NCBI RefSeq assembly: GCF_027988105.1
Contig: NZ_JAQJZJ010000001.1
Coordinates: forward strand, 1 to 64,000
Reading direction: 5' to 3'
Source: Pseudomonas aestuarii
GTDB taxonomy: Bacteria; Pseudomonadota; Gammaproteobacteria; Pseudomonadales; Pseudomonadaceae
DNA length: 64,000 nucleotides
The translations under genes were made by a program, and so were the position numbers. Under the pieces are notes generated by a model that worked only from the letters and a program-made list of their open reading frames with translations, was not told the DNA's origin and did no database searches. Shown here piece by piece: positions 1 to 7,506 of this stretch; positions within the stretch are counted from its first letter, which is position 1; each line of letters opens with the position of its first letter.

Positions 1-80
1 CCCGCGCACCGCGTGACATTGATGATCAACAAACTCCATGGAGCAGGAATGACCACTGGATGCAGTGGCCACTTTCCAGA

Positions 81-1235
81 TCAGCCAGGAACAATCAAAG
101 CACCTACTCTGCTGGAGGCATCTCGGAGATTGTCTGAGGCTAGATGGGCGTAACGCTGCGTAGTTTTATTGCTGGCGTGCCCGAGCAGGTGCTGGACCTC
201 ATAGAGTGTTGCCCCATTGTTGATGGCTAACGAGGCGAATGTGTGGCGAAGGTCGTGAATCCTGAACTGTACTACCCCGGCAGCTTTGAGTGCCCTCAGA
301 AAGCATTTGCGTGCGTTGCTCAAGGGTTTACCTGGCTTGGTGCCTGGGAACAGATAATGGCCATTTCCTTCGTTGGGTAATTCGCTCAGCACGGCCAATG
401 CCGTTTCACTTAGCATCACGAAACGCTGTCGACCGCTCTTGGTCATCGGCAGATGCCAAAGTTGCCTGTCGCGATCGATATGTTCCCACCGGGCCTGAAG
501 GGCCTCTTCACGTCTTACGCCGGTCACCAGCATCAGTTTGATGGCTGTTGCTGCAATCTGGTTGTCATCTTTGCCCAATGCTTTCCATAGGCGTTGCGCT
601 TCTTCTACGCTCAGAAACCTCTGTGATTGGTTGTTCTCCGTGTGCATACGAATGCCCTTGGCGGGGTTGTTTTCAAGGTGGCCCCAAAGGATGGCCAGGT
701 TGAAACAGCGCTTGAGCAGCGCCAGATGACGATTAGCTGTGGCTGGGGCGCGCTTGCTGATTAGCTCGTCGTGATAGCGCTGAATTTCTTGTCGGGTAAT
801 GGTGTTCAGGGGTTTGTGGCCGAACACAGCGAAAAGGTGCGTTTTGAATTTCGATTCATCGCTGTTTGCGCTGCGTTTGCTGACTCGGGCATGAGGGACA
901 TAGTGATCATCGACGAAGCGTCGAAAGGTCATCCCTTGTTCCGTCTGATTGGCGTCTTGTGGGTCAATTCCTTTCGCCAGTAAAGCCCGATGCTGGAGAG
1001 CGAGAGAGCGGGCATCAGCAACATCTAAGTCACCATAATTCCCCAGCTTCATGCTTCGCTGGCGTCCAGCATGTCGGTAGCGCAGATAGAAGAATTTTCG
1101 GCCGTGTCGATTCACCAGGAGTTTGAGGCCTGCTACTTCTGTATCGGAGTACTCGTCTTCTCTGGCTTTAGCGGATGCGGGTTGCGGTGGCAGCGCGTCG
1201 ATCACGCGCTTGGAAAAGCGAATGAGCTTGCTCAT
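81..1235 (-). CDS. Tyrosine recombinase (site-specific integrase) of the island
   Basis: 384 aa. Catalyses integration and excision of the accessory island. The N-terminal ~100 residues look like the arm-type DNA-binding domain (DUF4102 type) of tRNA-targeting integrases; a SAM-like core-binding domain follows at ~102-195. The C-terminal catalytic domain shows the family residues: Arg241 in TGVRREE, Lys266, HDLRH at 327-331, His353 in LLGHAS and Tyr362 as nucleophile. I start at the ATG of MSKLIRF because an AAAGG ribosome binding site lies just upstream; the frame stays open for 48 more codons without a good site or family similarity. The gene reads away from the island, and a small inverted repeat (CCACTG/CAGTGG, 53-68) follows its stop. 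It lies 8.5 kb from the tRNA, an unusual distance for such integrases. Family assignment is secure; its cognate att site is not seen. Confidence 0.93.
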   Translation of the reverse strand: MSKLIRFSKRVIDALPPQPASAKAREDEYSDTEVAGLKLLVNRHGRKFFYLRYRHAGRQRSMKLGNYGDLDVADARSLALQHRALLAKGIDPQDANQTEQGMTFRRFVDDHYVPHARVSKRSANSDESKFKTHLFAVFGHKPLNTITRQEIQRYHDELISKRAPATANRHLALLKRCFNLAILWGHLENNPAKGIRMHTENNQSQRFLSVEEAQRLWKALGKDDNQIAATAIKLMLVTGVRREEALQARWEHIDRDRQLWHLPMTKSGRQRFVMLSETALAVLSELPNEGNGHYLFPGTKPGKPLSNARKCFLRALKAAGVVQFRIHDLRHTFASLAINNGATLYEVQHLLGHASNKTTQRYAHLASDNLRDASSRVGALIVPG

Positions 1236-1367
1236 TGGACACCTTTGGGCGACACGAGGTTGGACAATCCCTGGGTCACTAAGAAGTGCGGACCCAGGGC
1301 AGTCATAGAGGCTCGTGGTTAGTGGGGGTATGGTGTGGTCGGTGGTGACCGGCGGATCGCGGCCACC

Positions 1368-1544
1368 TCTCCGGTTCATTTCCGGTTCTTTCGGCGACGT
1401 CTCCGGAAAGATCGTCGGGCTGTGTTGTGTGATTGGTCTGTGGCGAGACGTTGGGAAAGGGCAGGCAGTCGAAGGTGAGGGTGGCGGGAGTCAGCTGTCT
1501 TTGTCTGATCCACACGTCACCAGTCTCCGGTGTATTTCCGGGCT
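1368..1544. repeat. Degenerate repeats upstream of the integrase (possible arm sites)
   Basis: Two 21-base segments of the form TCTCCGGT-NN-ATTTCCGG lie at 1368-1388 and 1524-1544, identical at about 16 positions. A further GTCTCCGGAAA lies at 1399-1409. The second copy falls in the 3' end of the neighbouring gene. Short repeats near an integrase gene can be arm-type binding sites, but this reading is inference. The rest of the gap 1236-1490 shows no gene. Confidence 0.3.
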
Positions 1545-1871
1545 AAGGCTTACCTCTTTGGGAATGAGTACGGCAACGGAAGTAAGGTCGGAAAGCAGGA
1601 GTACGACTTCGTGAAAGCTGCCGTGATCTTCAACTACCTCGAATGAAGCGTCTGGATCATAGGGACTTTCCAGCAGACTTCTGACCCCCTGGAAAAGCCC
1701 CTTGTCATGCGGGTCGTCACCTACACCCCAGACAGCAAACCAGCCAAGTTCATCGGGTTGCCATTGAGTGCCGTACTCCCGATGTAACTCCTGAAATTGC
1801 TGGTGTACCCATTGGCGCATTTGAGGATCAGGAATCTGCTCGCACGCATCAATCTGACGAATCAGTAGCAT
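1491..1871 (-). CDS. Hypothetical acidic protein of the island (126 aa)
   Basis: I do not recognise this 126-aa protein. It is acidic and rich in Glu, Asp and Trp, with a helical N-terminus (residues 1-40) and a mixed remainder; no signal peptide or membrane segment is visible. The start chosen is the ATG of MLLIRQID. It overlaps the 3' end of the preceding gene by 23 bases, so the two are probably translationally coupled. A longer frame upstream runs inside that gene and is not credible. Its neighbours (a 176-aa protein and a 94-aa plasmid/ICE protein) suggest a mobile-element accessory cluster transcribed leftwards towards the integrase. No function proposed. Confidence 0.7.
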   Translation of the reverse strand: MLLIRQIDACEQIPDPQMRQWVHQQFQELHREYGTQWQPDELGWFAVWGVGDDPHDKGLFQGVRSLLESPYDPDASFEVVEDHGSFHEVVLLLSDLTSVAVLIPKEVSLSPEIHRRLVTCGSDKDS

Positions 1872-2379
1872 CGCTCTGCTCCTCAGTTTGGGCTGTTGTT
1901 GTTTTTGGCATTGCGGTGATCGGCTTTCCGTCCAGGCGAACCTGAGCGAGTTTGCCTTTGAGGGACTGGATGCTTTTACGCCAAGCAGCGGCATCGCCCA
2001 TTGCCCGCAGCTTGGTCTCGTGCTTCTCATCACGGCCGAGCAGTTTTTCTTCCAGTAATACAGCGGCAAGGAACGGAGCATTATTGCTGGACTTGCCCAC
2101 GAAAGCTGGGCGGAACACTTTGCTGACGAAAGGCTCAGCCCGTTGCTGCAGTGGCTCCAGTATTTCGACGATAGCGTCCGCACTGATCCACTCGCGACTG
2201 AAATAGCCTTGGCTGCCGCTGTCTTGCAGTGCAACGTAGATCAGCTTCTTGTCAGGGGAGAGGGCCACTTGGTAGGTGATCTCGCCATCTGCGCCAACGC
2301 TAAGTTTCGGTGCTTTGCCTTGCTTCACGATCAGAAGATCCAGCAGGGTCGGTTCGGCGATGCTTTTGCTCTTGCTCAT
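1849..2379 (-). CDS. Hypothetical protein of the island (176 aa)
   Basis: 176 aa, not recognised. Residues ~1-100 look like a mixed alpha/beta domain (pattern TLLDLLIV, then short strands around LIYVALQD). A charged helical segment lies at ~115-155, and the C-terminal ~20 residues form a low-complexity Thr/Glu/Asp tail that is probably disordered. No signal peptide or membrane helix. I use the ATG of MSKSKS because GGAG sits seven bases upstream; an in-frame TTG four codons earlier lacks such a site. It is followed by an overlapping gene and preceded by the 94-aa element protein on the same strand. Such small soluble proteins are common in conjugative elements and plasmids, but I cannot name a family. 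Confidence 0.75.
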   Translation of the reverse strand: MSKSKSIAEPTLLDLLIVKQGKAPKLSVGADGEITYQVALSPDKKLIYVALQDSGSQGYFSREWISADAIVEILEPLQQRAEPFVSKVFRPAFVGKSSNNAPFLAAVLLEEKLLGRDEKHETKLRAMGDAAAWRKSIQSLKGKLAQVRLDGKPITAMPKTTTAQTEEQSDATDSSD

Positions 2380-2441
2380 GTTGTTCTCCAAATGAAAAAG
2401 GTCACTGTCTGAGTGGCCTTTGTGCTCTGCAGGGATGTGGT

Positions 2442-2726
2442 TCAGTACTCATCAGGTAGCAGCATGGTTGTGCTTGATCGGTCAGCCTCGGTGATGATCC
2501 AGAATTTGGTTTTCCCCAGGTGGTAGCAGGAAAGAATCCTGGTCTCGTGATGGATTGCATACTGGTTGGCATCAATGTCGTTGGCGCAGAGGTCTCCGAA
2601 GTCGCCAGATTGATGGCGTGCCAGAAAGTCTGTGGGGTCAGTCATTTCAGCGGTGAACACCCTCAGCAGCGTGGGCGTTATGACCACATTGCCTAGTCTG
2701 AAAAGTGATGATTCTTTCGTGTCCAT
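2442..2726 (-). CDS. Conserved plasmid/ICE small protein (often mislabelled 'type I restriction subunit M')
   Basis: 94 aa. I recognise the family pattern: an N-terminal 'LG.VV.TP' strand, 'LARHQSGDFGDL' in the middle and 'FWIITEADRSSTTMLLPDEY' at the C-terminus. This compact family is widespread on proteobacterial plasmids and integrative elements. It often carries the label 'type I restriction endonuclease subunit M', but it is far too short for a methyltransferase and has no SAM or catalytic motifs. Its true role is unknown. The start is the ATG of MDTKESS, with GGGG upstream; an in-frame TTG four codons earlier is weaker. It supports the mobile-element nature of the region. Confidence 0.85.
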   Translation of the reverse strand: MDTKESSLFRLGNVVITPTLLRVFTAEMTDPTDFLARHQSGDFGDLCANDIDANQYAIHHETRILSCYHLGKTKFWIITEADRSSTTMLLPDEY

Positions 2727-2742
2727 TAAGTACCCCAATGAA

Positions 2743-2775
2743 AAGGCCCCGAGATCGTCGAGATATCGGGGCCTT
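2743..2775 (-). terminator. Intrinsic terminator-like hairpin
   Basis: A perfect 10-bp stem (AAGGCCCCGA / TCGGGGCCTT) with a 13-base loop. On the minus strand it ends in CCTTTTC. It sits between the 48-aa gene and the 94-aa gene, so it probably ends or attenuates transcription from the small gene. Confidence 0.6.
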
Positions 2776-2816
2776 AAGCACGTTTAGTGATTGTTGCGTA
2801 GATTGGCGCAGCAAGA

Positions 2817-2963
2817 TTATTTAGCCGCCTTAACTGCCTCAGTTTCGCTACAAAACTCACAAAGCAGGTCATAAGCACCAACCGCTACTTGAATTCGTGA
2901 GTCAGGGACTTTTCGGAAGATATCCACAGCGCTGGATACCCAGGGCTTTTTGCAAACACACAT
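2817..2963 (-). CDS. Small Cys-containing hypothetical protein (48 aa)
   Basis: A 48-codon reading frame with a strong ribosome binding site (AAGGAG, seven bases before the ATG). The protein has Cys at positions 2 and 4 and a second Cys pair near 35-38 (LLCEFC), spaced as in small metal-binding folds, and a Lys/Ala-rich end. It is transcribed leftwards with the other island genes and followed by a clear hairpin. I know no family for it. The good start site, compact length and following terminator argue for a real gene; there is no homology evidence. Confidence 0.5.
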   Translation of the reverse strand: MCVCKKPWVSSAVDIFRKVPDSRIQVAVGAYDLLCEFCSETEAVKAAK

Positions 2964-3189
2964 GGCGCTCTCCTTGATATGTCCAATTTTAGTATCGGGG
3001 CATAAAAAGAATATTTGCCGGAAAAGCCTCCAGATACAGGTCTGGTGAGTGCGTGGGTTGTTGGATGTTCAGTGTGTTTAGGGTTTCGAGTGATTCCCCT
3101 GTATTTCCTAGGCGTAATTTTATGGTCGTTATTTATTGAACAGTATTATAGGGGACTTAATCCCGGGTCCTGAATTTTTGGAGGCTCTC

Positions 3190-3546
3190 ATGAGCTCAGT
3201 ACTGTTTTTTTACGAGTTGGTTAATTCATTGGCGCGAGAAGAAGTAGATTTGATACGGCAGGAGAGGAGCATTGTCCTTAGTATTGGCCATGCTTTTCCT
3301 GAGGCGACAGGTATAGCTGTGTTTCGTAAGTTTTACGCTTTTTGCTTGCCGTCCGATGAGGCCGAGTGTTGTTCTGCAAGGCTCCAGCATCTTGGTCGAT
3401 CATTGGCAAAGAAGATGCCAGGCTTGTGTCAGGAGGCTATGAAACACTATGAGTCAGAAGGTCATGCGGATAGCAATCAGTTGTTTCGAAGAGTAAAGGG
3501 GAAGAAGAGGCTTGCATTTTGTCGCGAGCAGTACAAAGACATATGA
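3190..3546 (+). CDS. Hypothetical orphan protein (118 aa)
   Basis: 118 aa, unrecognised, and the only rightward gene in the island. It appears all-helical: a hydrophobic N-terminal helix (residues 1-15), a central segment with several Cys and a basic C-terminus ending RVKGKKRLAFCREQYKDI. The start is the ATG of MSSVLFF, with GGAGG seven bases upstream; an upstream in-frame TTG lacks a site. The base composition (about 47% GC by eye) differs sharply from the core chromosome and from the integrase end, suggesting a separate origin. It converges on the large orphan at 3732-5414, with a long perfect inverted repeat between them. Confidence 0.65.
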   Translation: MSSVLFFYELVNSLAREEVDLIRQERSIVLSIGHAFPEATGIAVFRKFYAFCLPSDEAECCSARLQHLGRSLAKKMPGLCQEAMKHYESEGHADSNQLFRRVKGKKRLAFCREQYKDI

Positions 3547-3576
3547 TTTTTTGAATCTCCAGCATTATTGAGGTAA

Positions 3577-3610
3577 AGCAGACCATAGGACTCAAGTCCT
3601 ATGGTCTGCT
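3577..3610. terminator. Perfect 16-bp inverted repeat between convergent genes
   Basis: AGCAGACCATAGGACT is followed after two bases by its exact complement. It lies 30 bases after the 118-aa gene and 120 bases before the stop of the opposing large gene. There is no strong T-run on either side, so a bidirectional terminator is likely but not certain. A recombination or protein-binding site is the alternative. Confidence 0.5.
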
Positions 3611-3731
3611 CCTGTAGTTTCAGCTTCTAGCAACCGCGCTATGAGCGGTATGTGTTGAGATGGGATGGGTGTGGCAGCGGCCCTTGAGGTCGGGATATAT
3701 TATTCGTGGCAGACTGGAAGGCGTATTCGGC

Positions 3732-5414
3732 TTACTTAAAAAGACTCTTAAACCTAGCCAGTTGACTGCCGCGCCAAAAGTGGTTGTCTTGCACGAGTTC
3801 TAATAGCTTCGCTTGCGCCTCAGGCCGCATACCCACGATGAGATCAAATGCGTAGTATTGATCTAGGGTACGTTCAATGAGGCCAAGAAGATTTTCCTGT
3901 ACGTGGTCCATGTCAATATCATTCCAAAGGTTGATCAACAGATGATCCCAAAACTCAGGGGTTTTAACATGCCCCTCATAGGCGTATGTTTCTTTGTCCG
4001 TGTATAGGTCGAGTATTAGCAGATGCCACTGCTGGCGGCGGGTGTTCCCAAACCGCTGATGTGGAGCGATCAGCTCACTTTCAAGAAAAGCCATCCCCGG
4101 TTTTACGTCAGAAAGTCTTCTATGTTCACTCCAGTTCACTTCGGAAAGTTTATCCACCAAAGAATTTAATTCTATTCCATTGCGCTCTGCTAATGAACTC
4201 AGCGCAACCTCCACGTCAGGCACGGTTCGAACCTCCCCTTCAGTACGAAAATACTTTTGTTCCAATCGGAATGTAAAGTATCTATGAGGGGTCAATCCTT
4301 CCTCCAATAATAAATAATTTCGGCTGTAGTCTGAAATGTAAAGTTTTGTCATTATGCTAGCAGATAAGATGTCGCCTTGTTTTCCTCGCTGACGCCATTC
4401 ATGGCGGAGAAGATCCAAGCTCTCTGCGGTTAGAGAAAATTGAGCTATCTGGCAGTCGAGTAAGTTGAGCAAGGCTGTTGCCGAAATCGCTCCAAGCCAT
4501 GACTGATCATTGAGTGATATGGTGTCAAATCCGTTATTAAGCAAGTACTGTGGAGCTAAAAGGCGCTCAAGGAAGCTGGGGTCGATTTCATATAGTGCTT
4601 GCAGTAATAATTTGCTTTCCTGTCTGGGGAGGCAATCACACCAAAGTTCCAAGACCGACTCAAACTCATTATTTTTTTTCATCAAGGGAGCAACGTGCTG
4701 GAACTGTTCATGCATTAATCTAGCAATGGAACGCCATGAGTCCAGGCCTAGACTGCTCTGAAGGGCTAGATATGAAAGTCCTTTGAATACTTTAACAACG
4801 GAGGGGTAGCTAACCATGCTTGAATTTATGGAGATCTCAGATCGTAAATTACGAAGCGTATTGTCGATAAGACGCAGAATACTTACCGGCGAGAGCTCGC
4901 ATTTGCATCCAAGGATTCCATCATTGGGAAAACTAGGTTTCCAATAGGGCGCGGAGAAGGTAAAGCCGGCACCTTTCTCAATTAGTTGTGTAGTGACTTC
5001 AGATAGTGAATTCTCAAACCCAATCATTCCGTCTATTTCAAAAAATCGGCTTGCGTAGATATTTAACTTATTTAGAAATAGATCTGAACTGACGCAACGC
5101 GCTACGGGCAGCAAAAGGTTGCTCACCAAGAGAGCATGCGGGCACTGAGCAAGAAGTTTTTGAAAAAGTGAGTCTACTTGTCTCGCCCTTTGGGACTGTG
5201 GAGCTGTTTTGCTCGACAGACTTAATATCCCTGCGTGGCAAGACAATAGCTCCTCTAGCAACTGTCGCTGTTCGATATTCGGAATAGACACCGCACTAGG
5301 CGCAAGAAAGTAGTTCTCTAAGTCCCAAGCTTTAATGAAGAGCTCATAAAAGTTTGAAAAATTCAGCTCCGTATAATCAGTCACGCTTGCATTTCCCGGC
5401 AGTCTTGTTGTCAC
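3732..5414 (-). CDS. Large orphan protein of unknown function (~560 aa), possible partner of the ABC-3C operon
   Basis: About 560 aa, not recognised. It is Leu-rich and looks almost wholly alpha-helical, like a helical-repeat scaffold. There is no Walker, nuclease, protease, transmembrane or signal sequence that I can see. Trp and acidic residues are frequent in the last third (~400-560). There is no ATG near the 5' end. Candidate starts are TTG 5429, GTG 5414 (used here; weak GGTGAT upstream) or GTG 5384, and an in-frame stop lies just upstream of the TTG, so the 5' end is bounded but uncertain. The gene is AT-rich relative to its neighbours. It lies immediately downstream of the ABC-3C operon on the same strand, separated by 148 bases including a small hairpin. 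Position makes a functional link possible, but this is inference. Confidence 0.72.
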   Translation of the reverse strand: MTTRLPGNASVTDYTELNFSNFYELFIKAWDLENYFLAPSAVSIPNIEQRQLLEELLSCHAGILSLSSKTAPQSQRARQVDSLFQKLLAQCPHALLVSNLLLPVARCVSSDLFLNKLNIYASRFFEIDGMIGFENSLSEVTTQLIEKGAGFTFSAPYWKPSFPNDGILGCKCELSPVSILRLIDNTLRNLRSEISINSSMVSYPSVVKVFKGLSYLALQSSLGLDSWRSIARLMHEQFQHVAPLMKKNNEFESVLELWCDCLPRQESKLLLQALYEIDPSFLERLLAPQYLLNNGFDTISLNDQSWLGAISATALLNLLDCQIAQFSLTAESLDLLRHEWRQRGKQGDILSASIMTKLYISDYSRNYLLLEEGLTPHRYFTFRLEQKYFRTEGEVRTVPDVEVALSSLAERNGIELNSLVDKLSEVNWSEHRRLSDVKPGMAFLESELIAPHQRFGNTRRQQWHLLILDLYTDKETYAYEGHVKTPEFWDHLLINLWNDIDMDHVQENLLGLIERTLDQYYAFDLIVGMRPEAQAKLLELVQDNHFWRGSQLARFKSLFK

Positions 5415-5518
5415 GATATCACCAGACAAAAGTAATGTTGAACTCTACAGCCTTAAATGCAGCATGGAGGATACGGGTTGATTCGATTCGCCTTCAGAAA
5501 TGGTCTAAGTCATCCATT

Positions 5519-5540
5519 TTTAGGCAGTGGAGTGCCTAAA
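5519..5540 (-). terminator. Small hairpin after the ABC-3C operon
   Basis: TTTAGGCA and TGCCTAAA form an 8-bp stem with a 6-base loop, 22 bases after the ATPase stop on the minus strand, followed by AATGG rather than a T-run. It may be a weak terminator, allowing read-through into the large orphan gene. Confidence 0.35.
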
Positions 5541-5562
5541 GTGTCGTAGGGCTCGCCGTGAT

Positions 5563-7506
5563 TTAGCTTTCTGCTCTTTCCGGCCAGTCCAGGGGAATCA
5601 AGGCGTCGCCAGAAGCCCGGTTCCACCTTTCCCGTGTTGCTTGAACATAGCGCGGATCATCGGCAAAGAAAGCGTGTTCAATCAACAGAACCTGCAGGTC
5701 TTGCTGGGCATCGGTCTCCTTGAATAGATAATCAATGTGCTTGCGCATCGCAAGCACGTCTTCGTCTTCACTCTTCGAGGAAAGCAGGGTCTCGTCCTCG
5801 CCATGTGCGGGGTAATATGGGCGGCTTATCTGGTCGAAAACCAAGAAGCCTGGCACGGGAGACTTGGCTTCTTTGAAGTAACGCTGAAGCGCAAAAGACA
5901 GGGCGATGTGAATGGCTAGATAGTTCTGATCCGACCCCAGATCCGAGAGTCGCAGTACGACGCTTTGTCCCTTTTCGATCACTGCAATATCAGGCGGCCT
6001 GGAATAAAACTCCATTTCCACGTCGACGCATGGGGTGACTGTCGGGAGTTCGGCAATTGCCTTTGAGGCATATGCCGAGATCTTGCGGTGCGCACGATCC
6101 AGCAATACCTGGCGAGCCTCCCGGTCGACCCTGGCGTCCAACGCTTCAATTTCGTCACGAAGGACGTTGAGATCCACCGTCGCCTGACGCTCGGAAGAGC
6201 GCATTCCCAGCAGGATCGAAATTTTCCCGAGCAGATGAGCGCGGTAGCGGCCCAGCGTCTCCAGCCTCATATTCTCCTCGTTCTGTTTGATCCAGGTGCT
6301 GATACGTTCATCGACGCCCCGAAGCTGGGCATTCAACTCTGTCAGCTGGTTTTGTAGTTCCTGCTCATGCTCGACGAGGCGAGGCCTAACACCTTCCACG
6401 GCAGTGCTCTCCGATCGGATGATTGCCATCGTATTCTGCAAGGTATCGGCTATGTCGCGACCGCGGTCGGAGGGCGACTCGCAGACAGGGCAGACGTGCC
6501 CGACCTGTCGTATGTGGGAGGCAATATCAAGCTTTTCATACTGCCGGTGCACCGTCCCTTCGAAGTCGGACATTTCCAGTAGGGCGGTTTTTGCGCCCCG
6601 GGATTTTCGTCGCACAGCTTCTATGTTGGACAACAGCTCCTTACGCTGCGTGTACAGCGCAGGTAGCTCGTTTTCATTGGGATTGACCACCAAGCCGGCA
6701 TTGCTGCGACGAGCCAAGCGCAGACTCTCCCTGAGGTCCTGCTCCGAGTTGGCAACAGGAAGGGCTTCAATCAATCCGCAACGCAGGGCATCCCGGAGCA
6801 CCCTGGTGGCCATCTGATGAAAGTCGTCATCGGTTCCGGTCTGCTTCTGTTGCTTGCGCTCTTCGCGCTCATACTGCCGACGCAGCTCGCGCAGTCTTCG
6901 CTCGTCGATCACTGACTTTTCATTCAGGACTCGGAGGAAATAGGGCATGGTGTCGATGATGCCTTTCGCTTCGTCGGCCTGATCCAATCCGTGAAGAAGC
7001 GCCGTTTCGTTGTAAATCACATCCTTGGTTACGAACATATAAGCGGTTGCATGGCGAATCGTCGCTCGGCCCCGTTGGGCTTGACCGTCATTCGTATAGT
7101 CGATTGGATCACCAATCCCAAAGGCGCGCTCAATGAAGGCTTTACCTGCTTGTACGTTGGTAAGACCGTCGAACTTTTCCAGCGTGTTGGGTAGTCGCAG
7201 GTTGCGGCCACTTGTCACGTACATTCGAGTGCTGGTTCGCTGACCCACAGGTGGGATCACGCGACCGGTGATCATTTGAGACTCACCCGATACCCATTTG
7301 ACGCCTACAGCAAAGCTGTGACGACGAACATGCGCGGGTAACTCGCATTGGCTGGAGCCGAGGCAGTAGTCGATGGCTTTGATTAAGGTCGACTTACCTG
7401 TTCCGGATGCCCCTGTGATGATGTTGACCCCAGGCAAGAGGGTAATTGTCCGGCGTCGACCTTCATTGCCTAGGAAGAAGATCTCAGAAATATTCCAGCG
7501 ACTCAT
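5563..7506 (-). CDS. DUF3732 SMC/RecF-like ATPase, ABC-3C system ATPase component
   Basis: 647 aa. An ABC-type ATPase expected to couple ATP binding to activation of the system's effector. Walker A is GASGTGKST at residues 32-40. The ATPase lobes are separated by a long charged segment (~200-470, predicted coiled coil) with a CPVC pair at 339-342, resembling the zinc hook of Rad50-type proteins. The signature-like motif LSDLGSDQN lies at 520-528, and the Walker-B-like strand FLVFDQISRP at 554-563 has Gln where canonical ABC proteins have Glu, as is usual in this family. The start is ATG 7506, overlapping the stop of the middle component as ATGA; 19 extra upstream codons lie inside that gene. 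It is the last gene of the three-gene operon. The family assignment comes from recognised motifs and gene order, not a search. Confidence 0.88.
   Translation of the reverse strand: MSRWNISEIFFLGNEGRRRTITLLPGVNIITGASGTGKSTLIKAIDYCLGSSQCELPAHVRRHSFAVGVKWVSGESQMITGRVIPPVGQRTSTRMYVTSGRNLRLPNTLEKFDGLTNVQAGKAFIERAFGIGDPIDYTNDGQAQRGRATIRHATAYMFVTKDVIYNETALLHGLDQADEAKGIIDTMPYFLRVLNEKSVIDERRLRELRRQYEREERKQQKQTGTDDDFHQMATRVLRDALRCGLIEALPVANSEQDLRESLRLARRSNAGLVVNPNENELPALYTQRKELLSNIEAVRRKSRGAKTALLEMSDFEGTVHRQYEKLDIASHIRQVGHVCPVCESPSDRGRDIADTLQNTMAIIRSESTAVEGVRPRLVEHEQELQNQLTELNAQLRGVDERISTWIKQNEENMRLETLGRYRAHLLGKISILLGMRSSERQATVDLNVLRDEIEALDARVDREARQVLLDRAHRKISAYASKAIAELPTVTPCVDVEMEFYSRPPDIAVIEKGQSVVLRLSDLGSDQNYLAIHIALSFALQRYFKEAKSPVPGFLVFDQISRPYYPAHGEDETLLSSKSEDEDVLAMRKHIDYLFKETDAQQDLQVLLIEHAFFADDPRYVQATRERWNRASGDALIPLDWPERAES

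Noticed and set aside
1..80. Left attachment site (copy of the tRNA-Phe 3' end)
   Set aside because: I searched by eye for TGGTGCCCAGGGACGG-like sequence; only the unrelated TGGTGCCTGGGAA inside the integrase gene appears.
1236..1379. 48-codon N-terminal extension of the integrase
   Set aside because: No ribosome site and Pro/Arg-rich unnatural sequence; the family start MSKLI has a proper site.
2442..2726. Type I restriction-modification subunit M
   Set aside because: The 94-aa protein has no methyltransferase motif; the label is a known misannotation of a small element protein.
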